Below, piece after piece: positions 14,665 through 22,763 of a stretch of 64,000 nt of DNA. Below the pieces are notes generated by a model, which saw only the letters and a list, made by a program, of their open reading frames with translations, had not been told where the DNA came from and did no database searches. Location of the stretch: contig NZ_BAYX01000002.1 of assembly GCF_000696095.1 (NCBI RefSeq), positions 124,001 to 188,000 on the forward strand. The letters are read 5' to 3'. How positions within the stretch are numbered: position 1 is the stretch's first letter; every line of letters begins with the position of its first letter. Position numbers and translations under genes: made by a program. The stretch comes from Rhizobium rhizogenes NBRC 13257. GTDB lineage: Bacteria > Pseudomonadota > Alphaproteobacteria > Rhizobiales > Rhizobiaceae.

Positions 14665-17313
14665 TCAGTCCTTGAGGATACGATCCACAATGTCGCGAAC
14701 GTCGGTCGAAAGGCTGTTGGCACGCTCGATCTGCATCAAGGCGGAGCGGGCGTGGTCGGCGCGAACGGGTTCCAGCGAGCGCCAGGAGCGCATCGAGGTC
14801 AGAATCCGGGCGGCAAGCTGCGGGTTGCGCTGGTCGATATCGAGGATTTCCTGCGCGAGGAAGCGATAGCCGGCACCATCGGCACGGCCGAAGCCGGTCG
14901 GATTGGAGAAGGCGAAGGTACCGACGAGGGCGCGCATGCGGTTGGGATTGGTGCGCTTGAAGAATGGCATCTTCATGAGGCCCTGAATGCGATCGAGCGT
15001 CGCCGCACCCGGAATGGCCGCCTGGATGGCAAGCCATTTGTCGATGACCAGTGCGTTTTCGGCGAAACGGTCGTGGAAGTCCTTGAGGGCAGCCTTGGCC
15101 TCCGCCGTGTCCGGGAAACGGTGGGCGAGAATGGTCAGTGCGGCGCTGAGGTCGGTCATGTTGTTGGCGGCGTCATAGGCCGCCTTGGCGCGGGTGGGAC
15201 TATCGTCCGAAAGCGAGAGATAGGTAAGGGCAGCATTGCGCAACGCCCTCCGTCCAGCACTGGCCGCATCCGGGCTGAAGGGGCCGGGTGTCTGGATGCC
15301 GTCGTAGAGGGATGCGAAAATGTCCTTCCCGGCCTCGGCGATCTGTTTGAGGATCGCCTGTCGACCAGTATGGATTGCGTCGGGATCGTTGTCGCCACCG
15401 AGTTCGCGGCCGATGTCGGCCTCGCTCGGCAAAGCGAGTGCCAGGGCGCGGAAGGCAGGCTCCAAGCTTTCGTCGCTGGCGGCGGCCAGAAGCGTGTCGA
15501 TGAAGACGGCATCGCAGGTCACCGGCGCGCCCTCACGGGCATCGCGGGCGGCCTGCAGCAGGTTGGGCAGGCCAAGATCGATCAGCGCCTGCCAGCGGGC
15601 AAAATGGTCGGTCTCGTAACGGGCGATCAGCGCCAGATCGTTGGCGCTCTGGCTGAATTGCAGATTGATCGGCGTCGAGAAACTGCGGTTGAGCGACAGC
15701 ACCGGCCGCGAGGGAATGCCGTTGAAGACCACCGTCTGCGTCCGCGCCGTCAGATGCAGGACATCGCCGGTCAGTTCCGCGCCGGTCACCGATGTCGGCG
15801 TCAGCAACGTGCCGTCCTCGGCGATCAGCACCATGCGCAGCGGAATGTGCAACGGCGCCTTGCTCGTTTGGCCCGGAGTGGCCGGCTGCATCTGTTCGAG
15901 CGATAGCGTGAAACTCCTCGCGGCGGCATCATAGGCGCCGGAAGCGGTGACGAGCGGCGTGCCGGCCTGGTGATACCAGAGCGAGAACTGCGCGAGGTCG
16001 CGGCCGCTGACATCCTCGAAGCATTTGACGAAGTCTTCGATCGTCACGGCCTGGCCGTCGTGGCGGTCGAAATAGAGGTCCATGCCCGTCTTGAACAGAT
16101 CGCGGCCGAGCAGGGTCGCGATCATGCTGGTGACTTCGCTGCCCTTCTCATAGACCGTCGTCGTGTAGAAATTGTTGATCTCGCGGTAGGTCGTAGGGCG
16201 CACCGGATGGGCGAGCGGGCCGCCGTCTTCCGGAAACTGCTCCGACTTCAGATGACGAACTTCGGCGATGCGCGTGACCGGACGCGAGCGCTGGTCGGCG
16301 GAAAATTCGTGGTCGCGGTAGACCGTCAGGCCTTCCTTGAGGCAGAGCTGGAACCAGTCGCGGCAGGTGATACGGTTGCCGGTCCAGTTGTGGAAGTATT
16401 CGTGTGCGATGATCCGCTCGATATTGGCATAGTCGGCGTCGGTGGCGATATCCGGATCGGCAAGGACATATTTGTCGTTGAAGACGTTGAGCCCCTTGTT
16501 CTCCATCGCGCCCATGTTGAAATCGGAAACGGCGACGATCATGAAGATGTCGAGATCGTACTCGCGGCCGAACCGCTCCTCGTCCCATGTCATCGAGCGC
16601 TTCAGCGCATCCATCGCATAGGCCGCGCGGGGCTCCTTGCCGTGTTCGACATAGATCTTCAGTGCCACTTCGCGGCCCGACGCGGTGACGAACGTATCCT
16701 CGACCACGCCGAGATCGCCAGCGACCAGCGCAAAGAGATAACTCGGCTTCGGATGCGGGTCGAACCAGGCGGCGAAATGCTTGCCCTCGCCATAGCCGGC
16801 ACCGCCGAGGAAATTGCCGTTCGACAGCAGCAGCGGATTGGCGGCCTTGTCGGCGATGATGTTGACCGTATAGGGCGCAAGCACATCAGGGCGATCGGGG
16901 AAATAGGTGATGCGGCGGAAGCCTTCGGCCTCGCATTGGGTGCAGTAGACGCCGCCGGTGCGATAGAGCCCCATGAGCTGCGTATTGGCTTCGGGATTGA
17001 TGACCGTCGTGATCGTCAGTTCGAAGGGCGCGCTTTCCGGCAGGTCGCGGACCGTCAGGCTGTCGGGCGTTGCGATATACTGTTCGGCAGGCAGTTCGGT
17101 CTGGTCGAGCAACAGTCCCGAAAGGACAAGCTCGTCTCCGTCGAGCACCAGCGGTGCCTTGGGATCGATGCCTTCGCGGCGATGGAAGATCAGCCGGGCT
17201 TCGACCTTGGTCTCCGTCGGATGCAGATCGAAGGTAAGGTCCACGCGTTCCAGAACGAAGTCGGTGGGACGATAGTCTGCCAGATGAACGATCTGGCCGG
17301 TGTCTGTTCGCAT
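14665..17313 (-). CDS. pepN: Aminopeptidase N (M1 family zinc metallopeptidase)
   Basis: An 882-residue cytoplasmic exopeptidase that removes N-terminal residues from peptides. The GAMEN substrate-anchoring motif (MGAMENKGLN) is at about 262-268 and the zinc motif HEYFHNW at about 299-305, with the third ligand Glu 19 residues on (KEGLTVYRD). Length, motif spacing and the Ig-like and helical C-terminal domains match E. coli PepN. ATG 17313 has AGGA six bases upstream. It is preceded by its own promoter gap and followed by a strong terminator, so it is probably monocistronic. Confidence 0.97.
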   Translation of the reverse strand: MRTDTGQIVHLADYRPTDFVLERVDLTFDLHPTETKVEARLIFHRREGIDPKAPLVLDGDELVLSGLLLDQTELPAEQYIATPDSLTVRDLPESAPFELTITTVINPEANTQLMGLYRTGGVYCTQCEAEGFRRITYFPDRPDVLAPYTVNIIADKAANPLLLSNGNFLGGAGYGEGKHFAAWFDPHPKPSYLFALVAGDLGVVEDTFVTASGREVALKIYVEHGKEPRAAYAMDALKRSMTWDEERFGREYDLDIFMIVAVSDFNMGAMENKGLNVFNDKYVLADPDIATDADYANIERIIAHEYFHNWTGNRITCRDWFQLCLKEGLTVYRDHEFSADQRSRPVTRIAEVRHLKSEQFPEDGGPLAHPVRPTTYREINNFYTTTVYEKGSEVTSMIATLLGRDLFKTGMDLYFDRHDGQAVTIEDFVKCFEDVSGRDLAQFSLWYHQAGTPLVTASGAYDAAARSFTLSLEQMQPATPGQTSKAPLHIPLRMVLIAEDGTLLTPTSVTGAELTGDVLHLTARTQTVVFNGIPSRPVLSLNRSFSTPINLQFSQSANDLALIARYETDHFARWQALIDLGLPNLLQAARDAREGAPVTCDAVFIDTLLAAASDESLEPAFRALALALPSEADIGRELGGDNDPDAIHTGRQAILKQIAEAGKDIFASLYDGIQTPGPFSPDAASAGRRALRNAALTYLSLSDDSPTRAKAAYDAANNMTDLSAALTILAHRFPDTAEAKAALKDFHDRFAENALVIDKWLAIQAAIPGAATLDRIQGLMKMPFFKRTNPNRMRALVGTFAFSNPTGFGRADGAGYRFLAQEILDIDQRNPQLAARILTSMRSWRSLEPVRADHARSALMQIERANSLSTDVRDIVDRILKD

Positions 17314-17482
17314 GGTCTATCCTGATCGGGCTGATACTGCGGCGGGCATTGATCCGGAGCAAAGCTCTGGAGCGAAATCCGCCGCATCATTACATCGAAA
17401 TCTGAACCAAAGTTAAAGTCATATCATCGCATCGCTGCAATTTGTGACGGCGGGGAAAGTATTTGATCGAGAAGGTTGTGCA

Positions 17483-18592
17483 TCATTTCAGGTTGAAAGC
17501 CGTCCTGATCACATCGTCGGCTTCGGTCTGCTGCACGACAACGCCATACCATCCGAGACCATCATAATCCTCATAGCCGAGCGTCTTGGCGTAGGCGACG
17601 ATCGCGCCGTTGTTGTCATAATAGCTTCCTCGCGTCGTGCCCTCGGGATTGGCAAGCGCAAAATGCGAGAACATGAGCTTCGGGTCGCTGCAGGCGATCA
17701 CGCGCCTCTTGCCGTCAAGCAGCATCACCACGGTCTTTTCGGCGATCTGCGGCGGCAGGTTGGCTTCCTTGTCGACGATCGCTTGCCCCTGGTTCTGCCA
17801 GTCGAAATAGACACCCAGCGTGCCGATCTGCTTGCCGTCGGATCGGCCGCTTTCGCGAATGCCGGTGGCATAGACGAGCGCGTTTCGCCGCTCGTGAAAT
17901 TCGCTCGGCCGGACTTCGTCGACGATATAGTCATCGCCCGACCGGCAGTTGGCTGCCGCCCTGAACCAGGCATCCGAGGCAAGATTGGCGCCGGCGAGCT
18001 TGCGCTGATAGGCGGGGTTGGCCGAGGCGATGACCTGTCCCTTCATGTCGGTCACGACCAGATCGAGATAGACCGTATAGAAGCGGTTGATGACGCCGAG
18101 CCGTTCGGCGGCAAAGGCGATACGTTGCGGCTGAGGGTCCTGAAGCGCTTCCCAAAGGGCGGTGTCGGTTGCCCACCAGCGGACGTCGGCAGTGCGCTCG
18201 AAGAGATTGCGGACGATGAGCTGGACCAGCGTCTGGGCGAGGTCGGTCAGGCGAACGCCCTCCATCTCCTCCACCAGCGCTTCGGCCATGCTGCGGCTGA
18301 CCCCAATGCGGCTGAGCACGTTATCCTGAAATTTGCTTGCGATATCGGTCGCGATCTGGGCGAGGCGCTGCACTTCGTTGGCGACCACGGCGAAGCCCTT
18401 GCCGGTTTCGCCGGCACGGGCAGCCTCGATCAGCGCGTTGATCGCCAGAAGCTTGATCTGCTTGACGACATGGGTGTTATCGGTGCTGAAGCGCTCGAGG
18501 TCCTTGCCGATGCCATCGGTCACGACACGCATCGAGCGCGGCGTTACCGCATGTTGTTGAGAGCTCCGTTTCATCGATGGGGCTGCTGTCAT
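17483..18592 (-). CDS. Soluble MCP-like protein: N-terminal signalling tip, C-terminal Cache-like sensor
   Basis: A 369-residue protein with unusual architecture. Residues about 40-80 are the highly conserved hairpin tip of chemoreceptors ([20 protein letters not shown]), which contacts CheA/CheW, but only a short piece of the coiled coil surrounds it. Residues about 135-365 look like a Cache/PAS-type ligand domain ([26 protein letters not shown]). No membrane helix or signal peptide is visible, and sensor and signalling parts are in reverse order to classic MCPs. It may be a cytoplasmic receptor or a regulator of another receptor. Single gene between pepN and an MFS gene; start supported weakly. 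Confidence 0.75.
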   Translation of the reverse strand: MTAAPSMKRSSQQHAVTPRSMRVVTDGIGKDLERFSTDNTHVVKQIKLLAINALIEAARAGETGKGFAVVANEVQRLAQIATDIASKFQDNVLSRIGVSRSMAEALVEEMEGVRLTDLAQTLVQLIVRNLFERTADVRWWATDTALWEALQDPQPQRIAFAAERLGVINRFYTVYLDLVVTDMKGQVIASANPAYQRKLAGANLASDAWFRAAANCRSGDDYIVDEVRPSEFHERRNALVYATGIRESGRSDGKQIGTLGVYFDWQNQGQAIVDKEANLPPQIAEKTVVMLLDGKRRVIACSDPKLMFSHFALANPEGTTRGSYYDNNGAIVAYAKTLGYEDYDGLGWYGVVVQQTEADDVIRTAFNLK

Positions 18593-18777
18593 CGGACCTA
18601 GACCTCGTAAACAGTAAAAGCTGAAGTAGTTATTGGAAATACATGATATGCCGCCGGAATTATTGAATGCGGTGAAATGAAGTTGAAATACTATGGTTTT
18701 TAAAAGGTTAATATGGCCCGTTATGAAGTAGCCATATCGTTTTAACCCAAAAAAAGTCTTCGCCAGGGGCTAGCTGG

Positions 18778-20070
18778 TCAATCGACTGTCGACGGCGCCT
18801 GAGGAGCGGGTGGCTCACCGCCGCGCACGGGAAGCGGGATCGACTGGAAATCGGTCTTCTCGATACGTCCTTCGTTCGGCTTGCGCTTGGCGATACGCCA
18901 GCCGGCGTAGCCCGCGTAAAGTGCGAAAGCCAATGCCAGGAACCAGAGAAGGCCGGACGGACCGACGAATTCCATCATCGCACCGCCGACCAGTGGGCCG
19001 GAGACGGTGCCGAGCCCGTAGAGCAGCATGATGCCGCTGGAAATGGTGACATATTCGTCGGGGGCGGCGCGGTCGTTGGCATGGGCGACATTGAGCGCAT
19101 AAATCGGGTAGAGCACGGTGCCGATGAAGAAGCCGGCGACATAGAGCGTCATCAGCGTATGCGCGTCGAACAAGGTCATGATGATGCAGGCGACAACACC
19201 GATCCCGCCACAGATGATCATCACATAGCGCCGGTCCACGAGATCGGAGATGCGGCCGATCGGCATTTGCGACACCGCACCACCGGCGAGCACGCAGGCA
19301 AGCAGCGTCGCGCCCTCGGCCGTGTTCATGCCGACATTCTGGGTGTAGACGCCGCCAAGGCTGCTCCAGGTGCCGGAGAGGGCGCCCGACAGCAGTGAGC
19401 CGATGAAGGCGATGGGCGACAGCCGGTAAAGCTTCGGCAGGTCGAACTTGGCCTCATGGATCGGCGTCGGCGATTTGGCGGTCGAGAGTGCGGTCGGCAG
19501 CATGGCGAGCGCGAAGATGATGCCGCACAGGATGAAAAGCGAGGTATTGCTGGGGTCGCCGAGCGGCACCAGATATTGGCCGCCGATCGAGCCTACCAGG
19601 CAGGTGATCATGTAGACGGAGAAGATGGTCGCGCGGTTGTCATTGTTGACCCGCTCGTTCAGCCAGCTTTCGATAATGAGATAGGCGCCAGCGATGCCGA
19701 AGCCGCTGATGCAGCGGAAGGCAAGCCAGGCGCGCCAATCGACCATCAGGGCGCAAAGCAGGATACCGATGCTGAGCAGCGAGATCAGCGCGCCGAACAC
19801 GCGCACATGCCCCACCCGCCGCACGAAGCGCGGCGTGATGATGCAGGATATGGTGAAGCCGAACGTATAGCCGGTGGCGATCACCGAAATGGTGAAGGTC
19901 GACCAGCCCTCCGCCACCGAGCGGATCGGAACGACGAAATTCATCAGGCCATAGCCGATCATCATCAACAGCGTTGACAACATCAGACTGGCGATCGAAA
20001 CGAGGCTGGCCAGCATTGGAACGGGATTCCGGTCGATTGGGTTGAAGAGCACGCCGATTGCCACGGCCAT
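18778..20070 (-). CDS. MFS transporter, YcaD-like
   Basis: A 430-residue protein with 12 predicted membrane helices, the MFS A-like loop (ITPRFVRRVGHVR) after helix 2 and a related loop (GRISDLVDRRYVM) in the second half. The pattern resembles the YcaD group of uncharacterised exporters. The substrate cannot be inferred. The start may lie at an internal Met (residue 19, MLASLVSIASL), directly before the first helix. About 185 A/T-rich bases separate it from the MCP-like gene downstream; no clear terminator is present. Confidence 0.88.
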   Translation of the reverse strand: MAVAIGVLFNPIDRNPVPMLASLVSIASLMLSTLLMMIGYGLMNFVVPIRSVAEGWSTFTISVIATGYTFGFTISCIITPRFVRRVGHVRVFGALISLLSIGILLCALMVDWRAWLAFRCISGFGIAGAYLIIESWLNERVNNDNRATIFSVYMITCLVGSIGGQYLVPLGDPSNTSLFILCGIIFALAMLPTALSTAKSPTPIHEAKFDLPKLYRLSPIAFIGSLLSGALSGTWSSLGGVYTQNVGMNTAEGATLLACVLAGGAVSQMPIGRISDLVDRRYVMIICGGIGVVACIIMTLFDAHTLMTLYVAGFFIGTVLYPIYALNVAHANDRAAPDEYVTISSGIMLLYGLGTVSGPLVGGAMMEFVGPSGLLWFLALAFALYAGYAGWRIAKRKPNEGRIEKTDFQSIPLPVRGGEPPAPQAPSTVD

Positions 20071-20211
20071 CTTGCTCTAACCCGGCAAGGATGCGCGATC
20101 AATCGCGACTCTGTGTGACGCGGATGGTCGTTCCCGTCTTGCGATCGCGCGGCCATGGAAAAGGCAGTTGGGAAAGTATTTTTTGTTTAACCTCTTGCGT
20201 TAACAGCGCTT

Positions 20212-20223
20212 ATAGCATGCTAT
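20212..20223. promoter_or_regulatory. 12-bp perfect palindrome in the 20071-20322 gap
   Basis: ATAGCATGCTAT lies 100 bases before the TTG start of the next gene and 142 bases before the divergent MFS start, within an A/T-rich promoter-like stretch. It could be an operator for the DNA-binding protein encoded next door. Nothing else gene-like is seen in this gap. Confidence 0.3.
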
Positions 20224-20322
20224 GTTGTACCAATATGGTGCATGGTGGCGGCAAATTTATGTAAGAATTAGAAAAATTCCTTTCCTATTGATATTTAAGA
20301 AGGGCGCCATAAGGAGGCCCGC

Positions 20323-21198
20323 TTGAGTCTTTCCGCCGAGCAACTTGCTTGCCATCCCAAATTCGTATCTTCCCTGCGCTTTCTGGCGGAGGCGCTGCGG
20401 AACCGCTATGATAGCGGACCGCGGATTGCGCGCCTGTTGGCCTCGCAACAGCGTTGGCTGTTGACCCAGACGGCCTATGCGCTTCATTTGGAATACGATC
20501 CCGCCATAGCCGGCTCCGGCCTGACTGCCGTCGAGCTCCGCAATCTTATTACGCAACACCGTGTGGCGAGCCGCAATACCGTGCTGACCTACATCGAGGA
20601 GTTGCTGACCTATCGTTTCCTCGCTCCCGCTGCCGGCCCGGTCCTGCGCCCGCGTCGTTATGAGCCGGCAGAGATCAGTCATGCTGCGATGTTCAGTTGG
20701 TTTCTCGCCAATCTTGCCGCCCTCGATCTGCTCGACAATGGCAGCCGTGCCGTGGCGCTTGCTACTCATCCGGGGTTGTTCGATCTGGCACAGCCACGCA
20801 TGGCGCGCCGCTGCCTGGAGGAGGCGGCCTGGCGCGAGCCGCCGGAGCGGGTCGGCATGTTCCTATGGACGGAGGCAGGCGGTCTTGTGGTTGATAACCT
20901 CATGTCCCGGGTGGATCCGGGCGCGGAGGCTGACGGTCGCATCGACCTTGGCCGTATCGACACGCGCGCCATCGCCGCGCAGTTCATGATGTCGCGCACC
21001 CATTTGCAGCGCCTTTTGCGCAAGGCCGCCGACCACGGCTGCATTGGCTGGTACGACGAGCCGAAGAAGACGTGGCTATGGATGTCGCGTGACTTTCTCG
21101 ATGAATATTGCAGCTGGCAGGCCGTGAAGTTCGCGGCTGTGGACGAGGGGTTCGAATCGGCGCAAGCCGTTGTGGCGGACGCCACGCCGAAGGAATGA
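20323..21198 (+). CDS. Unknown protein with two winged-helix-like regions, putative regulator
   Basis: A 291-residue protein that I do not recognise by family name. Residues about 65-105 (ELRNLITQHRVASRNTVLTYIEELLTYRFL) and about 210-260 (RAIAAQFMMSRTHLQRLLRKA) each look like a helix-turn-helix with a following wing, so it is probably a DNA-binding regulator. The middle is helical and Ala/Leu-rich. No signal or membrane helix. The start is TTG with a very strong AAGGAGG site at 20311-20317, which decides it. It is divergent from the MFS gene, which could be its target. A possible frame upstream is not supported. Confidence 0.75.
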   Translation: MSLSAEQLACHPKFVSSLRFLAEALRNRYDSGPRIARLLASQQRWLLTQTAYALHLEYDPAIAGSGLTAVELRNLITQHRVASRNTVLTYIEELLTYRFLAPAAGPVLRPRRYEPAEISHAAMFSWFLANLAALDLLDNGSRAVALATHPGLFDLAQPRMARRCLEEAAWREPPERVGMFLWTEAGGLVVDNLMSRVDPGAEADGRIDLGRIDTRAIAAQFMMSRTHLQRLLRKAADHGCIGWYDEPKKTWLWMSRDFLDEYCSWQAVKFAAVDEGFESAQAVVADATPKE

Positions 21199-21211
21199 TC
21201 CAAAGAAAAAA

Positions 21212-21230
21212 CGCCGGGCTAGGCCCGGCG
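21212..21230 (-). terminator. Perfect 8-bp hairpin with T run on the minus strand
   Basis: CGCCGGGC-TAG-GCCCGGCG; on the minus strand it is followed by TTTTTTCTTT. It is 13 bases after the stop of the plus-strand gene at 20323-21198 and so may also stop that transcript, with the A tract in front making it bidirectional. Confidence 0.75.
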
Positions 21231-21268
21231 CGTACTTCATGAAAATTGATGATGAAAATCCGAAACGA

Positions 21269-21299
21269 AAAAGGGCGAGATCATCGATCCCGCCCTTTT
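21269..21299 (-). terminator. Second hairpin just after the small minus-strand gene
   Basis: AAAAGGGCG (21269-21277) pairs with CGCCCTTTT (21291-21299). On the minus strand it lies 5 bases beyond the stop of the small gene at 21305 and ends in a T run. Confidence 0.75.
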
Positions 21300-21304
21300 C
21301 AAAC

Positions 21305-21469
21305 TTATAGGGGAATGCCGGCCGCCGCTGCATATGCGGGGCTCATTTCGCGCTTTGCGACCTTATGCAGGCCGCGGGAGCGCTCGAACTCTTCCGCCGC
21401 GCGCACCGCTGAGCCGATATGCCCAACGGTATCGAGGAGGGTAAAGAGGGAACGAAATCCTGCAGACAT
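21305..21469 (-). CDS. Small conserved-looking protein of 54 residues, function unknown
   Basis: The ATG at 21469 has a purine-rich site (AAGAGGGA) 6-13 bases upstream, and the stop is followed at once by an intrinsic terminator, so the gene is well framed. The peptide starts MSAGFRSLFTLLDTVGHIG, then a charged stretch (AAEEFERSRGLHK) and an Ala-rich end. The amphipathic start resembles small DUF1127-like rhizobial proteins, but I cannot assign it. The 348 bases upstream (21470-21817) hold a TGC-N3-GCA palindrome and no other supported gene. Confidence 0.55.
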   Translation of the reverse strand: MSAGFRSLFTLLDTVGHIGSAVRAAEEFERSRGLHKVAKREMSPAYAAAAGIPL

Positions 21470-21721
21470 GATATGATCCCTCTTCAGCACTGACGAAAAT
21501 CGGCGAATATGGCGGTTGGGCGGGCAACACGCGCGGAAATCCCGGTGCCGCGAGCAGTCATCTGCTCATTAGCGGCAATGCCGACGCTGCGATGGCCGCT
21601 AGTGGCGCGCGCAGGCAAGATGGCGCGGCGCAGGGTATCAAACCCGCAATGGATAGGTCGAAAACGTGCAGTCACGGCCTTGGTTCCTTTCAAAATTCCT
21701 CCCAAGACACGCACCATATAT

Positions 21722-21733
21722 TGCAGTGCAACA
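21722..21733. promoter_or_regulatory. TGC-N3-GCA site, PhaR/AniA-like
   Basis: TGCAGTGCAACA in the gap upstream of the small minus-strand gene. It resembles the operator class bound by PHB-granule regulators PhaR/AniA. Two closer matches occur at 35671 and 38624. Assignment is inference from the motif only. Confidence 0.3.
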
Positions 21734-21817
21734 TTGATTTCGCAATGCACGCAATTGGAGTGCTGCTATGCAAGATATGCATGACAGCTTTCATATTCCG
21801 TTAATGCTGCTAAAAAA

Positions 21818-22708
21818 TTAGCCTCTGGCTTCGGCGTCGATGCGCGTTCTGAAGGCTAACAGGTCGTTCCAGGCCAATCGCTTGTTGATTGGGGCAGTGA
21901 GCAATTCCTGGGGATGGAGGCTGGCGATCGCCGGTATCGCCCGGCCGGATATCGTCACGTCCCGCCATTGTCCGCGCAGGCCATGGATCGTTTCGTTGCT
22001 TCCAAAGAAGTGGCGCGCCGTGAAATTGCCGAGCAGCAGCAGGGCTTGCGGCTCGGCAAGGGTGATCTGCCGCTCGATGAAGGGACGGCAGATCTCAATT
22101 TCCGGCGCCGACGGCGCGCGATTGCCCGGCGGCCGCCAGGGAATGACATTGGTGAGCAGGATATCGTTGCGCTTGAGGCCGATGGCGGCGAGCATCTTGT
22201 CGAGCAACAGTCCCGTCCGCCCGGCAAAGGGCGCACCCTCGCGGTCGTCATCGGCGCTCGGCATCGGGCCGATCACCATGATCCGGCCTTCGTGAGCGCC
22301 GCTGGCGAAGATGGTCGAGCGGGCGCTGTTTTTCAGATTGCAGCTGTTGAAAGCCTCGAGCGCCGTCTTGAGTTCGCTGAGAGACCGCGCGCTTTCGGCC
22401 GCGAAGCGGGCCTGCTCGACGGCTTGCTCGTCGGGAATGGCAGGCGCGCTGCGGGGCGCCGCTGCAGGGGCGGCCGCCTTTGGCGCAGCCTGACGGCGCT
22501 CCGGTTGCTGTGCCGGCCGTGCTGCGGGTTGCGGTGTCTCGACACGCGGCTGTGCCGCCCGCGCACCCTGCCGAGCGGCTTTCATCGCCTCGAACTCGGC
22601 GAAGCGGTCGACGGCCTCCTCTTCCAGCAGCCACTCCACGCCGGCATCCGCATGAAAATGCAGAAGGGCGGCGAGTTCGGCTGGCGAGAGGTCGTTGGCG
22701 GAGATCAT
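21818..22708 (-). CDS. Family 4-type uracil-DNA glycosylase with incomplete Fe-S cysteine set
   Basis: A 296-residue protein. Residues 1-115 are a low-complexity Ala/Pro/Gln-rich extension; the UDG fold follows, with motif 1 GPMPSADDDREGAPFAGRTG (about 147-166) and the His motif SLHPQELL (His265). It would excise uracil from DNA after cytosine deamination. Canonical family 4 enzymes hold a 4Fe-4S cluster with four Cys. By alignment with the motifs I see Cys123 and Cys207, but the partners are Phe120 and Trp191 (IPWRPPGNR). The cluster is therefore probably absent or altered. Neighbouring Hsp70-like gene is in the same direction, 55 bases upstream. Confidence 0.85.
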   Translation of the reverse strand: MISANDLSPAELAALLHFHADAGVEWLLEEEAVDRFAEFEAMKAARQGARAAQPRVETPQPAARPAQQPERRQAAPKAAAPAAAPRSAPAIPDEQAVEQARFAAESARSLSELKTALEAFNSCNLKNSARSTIFASGAHEGRIMVIGPMPSADDDREGAPFAGRTGLLLDKMLAAIGLKRNDILLTNVIPWRPPGNRAPSAPEIEICRPFIERQITLAEPQALLLLGNFTARHFFGSNETIHGLRGQWRDVTISGRAIPAIASLHPQELLTAPINKRLAWNDLLAFRTRIDAEARG

Positions 22709-22763
22709 GGGTGAACTGTAACCAACCAGGCAGGGCAGGGGAAGTGCTGAGTTCCCTTCCTTC

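Noticed and set aside
14611..17325. Long plus-strand frames antisense to pepN
   Set aside because: Shadow frames of a high-GC gene; pepN has GAMEN and HEXXH motifs on the minus strand.
20187..20203. TTAA-N9-TTAA as a CtrA site before the winged-helix gene
   Set aside because: The spacer should be seven bases; nine does not fit the consensus.
21149..21160. GGTTCGAATC resembling a tRNA T-loop
   Set aside because: It lies inside a coding gene and no acceptor, D or anticodon arms can be formed around it.
21768..21821. 17-codon frame with GGAG spaced seven bases from ATG, as a possible leader peptide
   Set aside because: It runs into the end of the convergent UDG gene, with no gene downstream on the same strand to regulate.
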